Below, piece by piece: positions 59,541 to 64,000 of a DNA stretch of 64,000 nucleotides. Source of the DNA: Nocardioides jejuensis (lineage in GTDB: Bacteria; Actinomycetota; Actinomycetes; Propionibacteriales; Nocardioidaceae); contig NZ_SJZJ01000004.1 of assembly GCF_004337475.1 (NCBI RefSeq), positions 62,001 to 126,000 of the forward strand, in the 5' to 3' direction. The translations under genes were made by a program, and so were the position numbers. The notes under the pieces are model-generated. The model was not told where the DNA came from. It saw only the letters and a list, made by a program, of their open reading frames with translations, and did no database searches. Each line of letters opens with the position of its first letter. Within the stretch, counting starts at the first letter, position 1.

Positions 59541-60440
59541 ATGACTGACACCTCCGCTGGCCCGCGACTTCTCGGGCCGGCGGAGGTTCGTGCTTTGGCG
59601 GCCGAGCTCGACGTGCGGCCCACGAAGCAGAAGGGTCAGAACTTCGTCATCGACCCCAACACGGTGCGCCGCATCGTGCGCGAGTCGGGCGTCTCCGCTG
59701 CTGACGTCGTCGTCGAGATCGGCCCCGGCCTCGGCTCGCTGACACTGGCCCTGCTCGAGGTCGCCGGTCACGTCACCGCAATCGAGATCGACGAGCTGCT
59801 CGCCTCGCGGCTGGAGCGCACGATCACGGAGTACGCCCCGAACCAGGCTGCGAACTTCGGTCTCCTCGTCCAGGACGCCCTGCGTGTCCGCGAGGTGCCC
59901 GGTCCGGCGCCCACGGCCCTCGTGGCCAACCTGCCGTACAACGTCTCGGTGCCGGTGCTCCTGCACATGCTGCAGCTGCTGCCGTCGCTCGAGCGGGGGC
60001 TGGTGATGGTCCAGGCCGAGGTGGCCGACCGCCTGGCCGCCAAGCCGGGCTCCAAGACCTACGGCGTCCCCTCTGTCAAGGCAGCCTGGTACGCCGACGT
60101 ACGCCGTGCGGGGTCGATCGGACGCAACGTCTTCTGGCCCGCGCCCAACGTCGATTCCGGGCTGGTGGCCTGGACCCGGCGAGAGCCGCCGGCGACGACG
60201 GCGACCCGTGAGCAGGTCTTCGCGGTCATCGACGCGGCGTTCGCCCAGCGACGCAAGGCCCTTCGCGGGGCCCTGCGCGGCGTGGTGGGCACGGCCGAGG
60301 AGATCGACGCTGCGCTCGCGTCCGCCGGCATCGACCCGCTCGCGCGCGGTGAGGCACTGGTGATCGGCGACTTCATCCGGATCGCTGAGGGGCTGCCGGG
60401 CATCGTCGCGACCCGCAACGAGGCGCGTGCCGATGACTGA
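59541..60440 (+). CDS. ksgA: 16S rRNA (adenine1518/1519-N6)-dimethyltransferase
   Basis: 299 residues. [37 protein letters not shown] and [17 protein letters not shown] are the markers of KsgA/RsmA. It dimethylates A1518 and A1519 late in 30S assembly. Between rpfB and ispE, it links ribosome maturation with wall growth. It overlaps ispE by 8 nt. Confidence 0.96.
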   Translation: MTDTSAGPRLLGPAEVRALAAELDVRPTKQKGQNFVIDPNTVRRIVRESGVSAADVVVEIGPGLGSLTLALLEVAGHVTAIEIDELLASRLERTITEYAPNQAANFGLLVQDALRVREVPGPAPTALVANLPYNVSVPVLLHMLQLLPSLERGLVMVQAEVADRLAAKPGSKTYGVPSVKAAWYADVRRAGSIGRNVFWPAPNVDSGLVAWTRREPPATTATREQVFAVIDAAFAQRRKALRGALRGVVGTAEEIDAALASAGIDPLARGEALVIGDFIRIAEGLPGIVATRNEARADD

Positions 60441-61347
60441 CCGGATCACGGTCCGGGCGCCCGCGAAGATCAACCTGCACCTCGGCGTCGGGGGCCCTCG
60501 CGAGGACGGCTTCCACCCGCTCGAGACCGTCTACACCTCGATCGGCCTGTACGACGACGTGGTCGCCCGCCGCTCCGACTCCTGGTCGCTGACCTTGGAC
60601 GCGGCCAGTTACGTCGACGCGGTCGGCGTCCCGCTCGACGACTCCAACGTCGTGGCCGCCGCCGCCCGTGCACTTGCTGGCCTCCACGGTCATGAGGTCG
60701 TCGCGGCCGTCGAGATCGTCAAGGGCATCCCGGTCGCCGGCGGTCTCGCGGGTGGTTCGGCGGACGCTGCCGCTGCGCTGGTCGCGCTGGACCGGTTGCT
60801 CGACCTGCAGACCTCCGACGACGACCTGGTGCGGATCGCGGCCGACCTCGGCAGCGACGTCCCGTTCGCGCTCTACGGGGGCCATGCCCTCGGCACCGGT
60901 CGCGGCGAGGTCGTGACGCCCCTGCCGGTCAGCGACGGGTCGCTGTGGTGGGTCGTCGTCCCGTCGACCGCGGGCGGGCTGTCGACCCCGGCGGTCTACC
61001 GGCACTACGACCTGCTCGCCCCCGATGCCTCGCCCGTGCCGGCACCCGCGACGGCTGTGATCGAGGCCCTCGGCGCCGGCGATGTCGCCGCGCTGGCGAC
61101 GGCGCTCCACAACGACCTGCAGTCACCCGCGATCGACCTGCGGCCCGATCTCGGTGAGCTGATCGCTCTCGGCGAGGCCAGCGGTGCACTCCGTGGTCTG
61201 GTCAGCGGCTCTGGCCCGACCGTCGTCTTCCTCTGCGCCGGTGCTGACGAGGCCCGCGCTCTTGCCGGCGTACTCCAGGAGGACGGGCGCACCGCGCTCG
61301 TCGCCAACGGGCCCGTCGCCGGCGCCCATCTCGTGAACGGACTCTGA
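60433..61347 (+). CDS. ispE: 4-diphosphocytidyl-2-C-methyl-D-erythritol kinase
   Basis: 304 residues from ATG at 60433, with a GTG two codons upstream as an alternative. [22 protein letters not shown] opens it; [17 protein letters not shown] is the GHMP phosphate loop; SGSGPTVV lies near the end. It phosphorylates the MEP-pathway intermediate on the way to isoprenoids, which feed undecaprenyl/decaprenyl carriers. Six nt separate it from the ABC-F gene. Confidence 0.95.
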   Translation: MTDRITVRAPAKINLHLGVGGPREDGFHPLETVYTSIGLYDDVVARRSDSWSLTLDAASYVDAVGVPLDDSNVVAAAARALAGLHGHEVVAAVEIVKGIPVAGGLAGGSADAAAALVALDRLLDLQTSDDDLVRIAADLGSDVPFALYGGHALGTGRGEVVTPLPVSDGSLWWVVVPSTAGGLSTPAVYRHYDLLAPDASPVPAPATAVIEALGAGDVAALATALHNDLQSPAIDLRPDLGELIALGEASGALRGLVSGSGPTVVFLCAGADEARALAGVLQEDGRTALVANGPVAGAHLVNGL

Positions 61348-61353
61348 GTACCC

Positions 61354-63171
61354 ATGGCCAACCTGATCAGTCTCGAGAAGGTCTCGAAGTCCTACGGCAT
61401 CCGTCCGCTGCTGACCGAGGTCTCCCTCGGCATCGGTGTGGGGGAGCGGGTCGGCATCGTCGGTCGCAACGGTGGCGGCAAGACCACGCTGCTCGAGGTG
61501 ATGACCGGTCTCGAGGAGCCCGACGCCGGCCGTGTGTCGATGAACCGTGGCCTGCTCATCGGCTACCTGCACCAGGGCGATGCGCTGCACGACGACCACA
61601 CGGTCCGCGAAGCGGTGCTGCGGGGCAAGGCCGACCACGAGTGGGCCGCCGAGACCTCGACCCGCGAGATCGTCGAGGTGCTGCTCGCCGGTCTCGACCT
61701 CGACCGGGTCGTCGACGGTCTCTCCGGTGGCGAGCGGCGCCGCTGCTCCCTGGCCGCGCTGCTGCTCGACGAGTGGGACCTGATCGTCCTCGACGAGCCG
61801 ACCAACCACCTCGACGTCGAGGCGGTCGCCTGGCTGGCCCGCCACATGCGCACGCGCTCGTCCGCGCTGATCGTGGTCACCCACGACCGGTGGTTCCTCG
61901 ACGAGGTCGTCGAGACCACGTGGGAGGTCCACGACGGTGAGGTGGATGCGTTCGAGGGCGGCTACGCGGCGTACGTCCTGGCGAAGGCCGAGCGGTCCCG
62001 TCAGGCCTCGGCCTCCGAGGCCCGTCGGCAGAACCTGATGAAGAAGGAGCTCGCCTGGCTGCGCCGTGGCGCCCCCGCCCGGACGTCGAAGCCGAAGTTC
62101 CGCATCGATGCCGCCAACCAGCTGATCGAGGACGTTCCGCCGCCGCGCGACCGCTTCGAGCTGCAGAAGTTTGCCACCCAGCGCCTCGGCAAGGACGTCA
62201 TCGACATCGAGGACGTCGACCTGTCGCGCGGGGAGAAGAAGCTGCTCTCCCACGCCACGTGGCGCCTCGGCCCGGGTGATCGCGTCGGCATCGTCGGCGT
62301 CAACGGCGCCGGCAAGTCCTCGGTGCTCAAGCTGATGTCGGGCGAGCTCGCCCCGTCGGCTGGTCGGGTGAAGACGGGCAAGACCATCGCCCTGCGGCAG
62401 CTCGCGCAGTCGGCTCTCGACGACCTCGGTCCCGACGCCCGCGTGCTCGGCACCGTCGAGCGCGTCCGGCGGGTGACGAAGACGGCAGACGGGGAGATCT
62501 CGGCGACCTCGATGCTGGAGCGTTTCGGCTTCACCGGCGACCGGCTGACCGCCCGCGTGGCGGACCTCTCCGGTGGTGAACGCCGCCGCTTCGAGCTGCT
62601 GCGCGCCCTGCTCGACGAGCCCAACGTGCTTCTCCTCGACGAGCCCACCAACGACCTCGACATCGAGACGCTCAACGTCCTCGAGGACTTCCTCGACGGC
62701 TGGCCGGGCACGCTCGTCGTCGTCTCGCACGACCGGTACTTCCTCGAGCGGGTCACCGACACCGTCTGGGGCCTGATGGGCGACGGCCAGATCCGGCACC
62801 TGCCCCGCGGCGTCGACGAGTACCTCGAACGCCGGGCGGCCGGCGCCGGCGCGGCTCCCTATGCGGCGACGTCGGCGAGCAACACCTCCTCCGAGCGCGC
62901 CGGATCGGGCGCGGCTGCACCCGTGGCCGCGCAGGCCGCGAAGGCGAAGGCCGGCGGCGCCGAGGAGCGCGAGGCCCGCAAGGCGATCGCCCGCATCGAG
63001 CGCCAGCTGGTCAAGATCGACGCGCAGAAGGTCGACCTCGAGGCGCAGATGGCGGCCTCGGCCGAGGACTACGCGAAGCTCGGCGACCTCGCCGCGCAGC
63101 TCGGCGTACTGCAGGAGCAGGCCGGCGAGCTCGAGCTCGAGTGGCTCGAGGCCTCCGAGCTCCTCGACTGA
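61354..63171 (+). CDS. ABC-F family ATPase
   Basis: 605 residues, two ABC ATPase domains and no membrane segment. Walker A sites are GRNGGGKTT and GVNGAGKSS; signatures are LSGGERRR in both; Walker B sites are LIVLDEPTNHLD and VLLLDEPTNDLD. A linker between the domains and a C-terminal coiled coil (about 530-600, EEREARKAIARIERQLVKI) complete the Uup/EttA-like layout. These proteins act on ribosomes, and some protect against antibiotics. This one has a Ser/Ala-rich stretch before the coil. Confidence 0.92.
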   Translation: MANLISLEKVSKSYGIRPLLTEVSLGIGVGERVGIVGRNGGGKTTLLEVMTGLEEPDAGRVSMNRGLLIGYLHQGDALHDDHTVREAVLRGKADHEWAAETSTREIVEVLLAGLDLDRVVDGLSGGERRRCSLAALLLDEWDLIVLDEPTNHLDVEAVAWLARHMRTRSSALIVVTHDRWFLDEVVETTWEVHDGEVDAFEGGYAAYVLAKAERSRQASASEARRQNLMKKELAWLRRGAPARTSKPKFRIDAANQLIEDVPPPRDRFELQKFATQRLGKDVIDIEDVDLSRGEKKLLSHATWRLGPGDRVGIVGVNGAGKSSVLKLMSGELAPSAGRVKTGKTIALRQLAQSALDDLGPDARVLGTVERVRRVTKTADGEISATSMLERFGFTGDRLTARVADLSGGERRRFELLRALLDEPNVLLLDEPTNDLDIETLNVLEDFLDGWPGTLVVVSHDRYFLERVTDTVWGLMGDGQIRHLPRGVDEYLERRAAGAGAAPYAATSASNTSSERAGSGAAAPVAAQAAKAKAGGAEEREARKAIARIERQLVKIDAQKVDLEAQMAASAEDYAKLGDLAAQLGVLQEQAGELELEWLEASELLD

Positions 63172-63177
63172 TCGCCG

Positions 63178-63233
63178 AGACCCGGGTTTTGGCGCGCCGA
63201 GACCCGGGTTTTGACGTGTCCAGACCCGGGTTT
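63178..63233. repeat. 22-bp palindromic repeat array D
   Basis: AGACCCGGGTTT at 63178, 63200 and 63222, an exact 22-bp period. It starts 6 nt after the ABC-F stop and ends 3 nt before the end of the convergent marR gene. All three units differ from the perfect palindrome at the same position (A to G at base 2), which suggests local copying. Confidence 0.9.
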
Positions 63234-63235
63234 GG

Positions 63236-63730
63236 TCAGGCGAGGCGCTGCATCAGCGTGCGCAGGAGCGTCGCGAGCTGCTTGTGGTCCTTGGTCGGCA
63301 GGTCGGACAGCAGCTCCGCCTCGGCCTCCAGCAGTGCCTCGAAGGCGCCGTCGACGGCCGCGCGGCCTTCGGGGGTGAGCCGGACGAGGACGCCGCGCCG
63401 GTCGTTGGGGTCGGGAAGTCGCTCCACGAATCCCCGCGCGGCCAGGCGGTCGACGCGGTTGGTCATGGTGCCGCTGGTGACCAGCGTTTCCTTGATCAGC
63501 CGGCCGGGGGAGAGCTCGTAGTCGCCGCCGGCGCGCCGCAGCGCGGCCAGCACGTCGAACTCCCAGGTCTCGATCGCCTGGTCCGCGAACGCCGTCCGCC
63601 GGGCGAGGTCCAGCCGGCGGGCCAGTCGGCCGATCCGGCTGAACACCTCGACGGGGGTCAGGTCGAGATCGGCGCGCTCACGCCTCCACGCCTCGACCAG
63701 CTCGTCGACCTCGTCCCGCATGATCGGCAT
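63236..63730 (-). CDS. MarR family regulator
   Basis: 164 residues from ATG at 63730; a second ATG three codons on is possible. The winged helix is in the middle (LSPGRLIKETLVTSGTMTNRVDRLAARGFVERLPDPNDRRGVLVRL), with the DxRxxxVxLT-like wing. It has flanking helices for dimerisation. Targets cannot be assigned; the neighbouring gene upstream is a desaturase on the same strand. The gene is bracketed by repeat arrays on both sides. Confidence 0.92.
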   Translation of the reverse strand: MPIMRDEVDELVEAWRRERADLDLTPVEVFSRIGRLARRLDLARRTAFADQAIETWEFDVLAALRRAGGDYELSPGRLIKETLVTSGTMTNRVDRLAARGFVERLPDPNDRRGVLVRLTPEGRAAVDGAFEALLEAEAELLSDLPTKDHKQLATLLRTLMQRLA

Positions 63731-63758
63731 CCTGCCAGACGGCGGAGCCGATCGAGAA

Positions 63759-63772
63759 TCTTGATGTCGAGA
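63759..63772 (-). promoter_or_regulatory. Candidate MarR operator
   Basis: TCTTGATGTCGAGA is an imperfect palindrome (10 of 14 bases symmetric) with the TCTTGA...TCAAGA-like form seen at many MarR sites. It lies 29 nt before the marR start, where autoregulation would act. Confidence 0.45.
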
Positions 63773-63781
63773 GAGTCGTCA

Positions 63782-63837
63782 AGACCCGGGTTTCGGCATG
63801 TAAAAACCCGGGTCTCGGCGCGCCAAAACCCGGGTTT
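63782..63837. repeat. 22-bp palindromic repeat array E
   Basis: AGACCCGGGTTT at 63782, AAACCCGGGTCT at 63804 and AAACCCGGGTTT at 63826, an exact 22-bp period. It lies between marR and the desaturase gene, 12 nt after the desaturase stop. Confidence 0.9.
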
Positions 63838-63849
63838 CGGGGGAAGGGG

Positions 63850-64000
63850 TCAGGCGGCGACGGGCTGGTTCGCGACCAGCTTGGAGTCGATGCGCTCGCG
63901 CGAGGGCCAGCGGACGTCGCTGACCCAGCCGAGCTTCTGCAGCACCCAGATGGTGCGGGCCGAGGTGTCGAGCTGGCCGCGCAGGACGCCGTGACGGGCG
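63850..64000 (-). CDS. Fatty-acid (acyl-CoA) desaturase, C-terminal part
   Basis: Only the last 50 codons are in the window, reading ARHGVLRGQLDTSARTIWVL and QKLGWVSDVRWPSRERIDSK toward the stop. The segments LDTSAR and LEKLGWV-x-DVRWP are the usual C-terminal end of DesA3-type acyl-CoA delta-9 desaturases of actinobacteria. The His-box region lies outside the window. It is transcribed toward marR. Confidence 0.65.
   Translation of the reverse strand, partial: ARHGVLRGQLDTSARTIWVLQKLGWVSDVRWPSRERIDSKLVANQPVAA

Overview
The window is a high-GC actinobacterial chromosome segment. Gene content and order (mce operon, rpoB-rpoC, mscL/fmdB/5-FCL/galU/moeA/rimJ/sepX, pmt/rsmI, tatD-rpfB-ksgA-ispE), frequent GTG/TTG starts and 1-8 nt gene overlaps fit a Nocardioides-like member of the Propionibacteriales. 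The genus is inferred from style and gene order, not from a search.

Layout. 1-7.3 kb: tail of an mce lipid-import operon (end of mceA, mceB-F, two Mce-associated genes, the second carrying a degenerate J-domain). 7.4-14.9 kb: rpoB and rpoC with a clear sigma70-type promoter, a hairpin between the genes and a strong terminator after them. 15-24.9 kb: housekeeping and unassigned genes (DUF4232, acyltransferase, tandem Nudix protein, FAD/Fe-S oxidase, methyltransferase, PHA-synthase-like hydrolase, macrodomain). 25-29.2 kb: serC, GNAT, DedA, citrate synthase, pdxH. 29.2-33.6 kb: tetR plus a heterodimeric ABC exporter. 33.7-33.9 kb: a short intergenic block with a 12-residue ORF and a terminator-like hairpin. 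33.9-42.5 kb: GH13 glucosidase, IdeR-type regulator, DUF2277, beta-propeller protein, saccharopine-dehydrogenase-like and LCMT-like genes, tRNA-Arg, LCP ligase. 42.5-49.6 kb: SAF protein, mscL, Ruc-like FmdB protein, 5-FCL, then galU-moeA-moaC-mogA-rimJ and sepX/glpR. 49.7-55.5 kb: tRNA-Ala, a copper-amine-oxidase-like lipoprotein, a secreted protein, a hypothetical gene and pmt. 55.5-63.2 kb: rsmI, epoxide-hydrolase-like gene, tatD, rpfB, ksgA, ispE, ABC-F. 63.2-64 kb: marR and the end of a desaturase gene.

The feature least explained by known genes is a family of short tandem arrays: a 12-bp palindrome close to AAACCCGGGTTT repeated at an exact 22-bp period, usually three copies. There are five arrays (20.1, 20.9, 33.6, 63.2 and 63.8 kb). 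One lies in frame inside a coding region, one touches a stop codon, and two bracket the marR gene. A second family with a 21-bp period and a mirror inversion lies at 29.2 kb. These arrays, the unassigned 33.7-33.9 kb transcript candidate, and the copper-amine-oxidase-like lipoprotein with altered active-site residues are the main items for follow-up.
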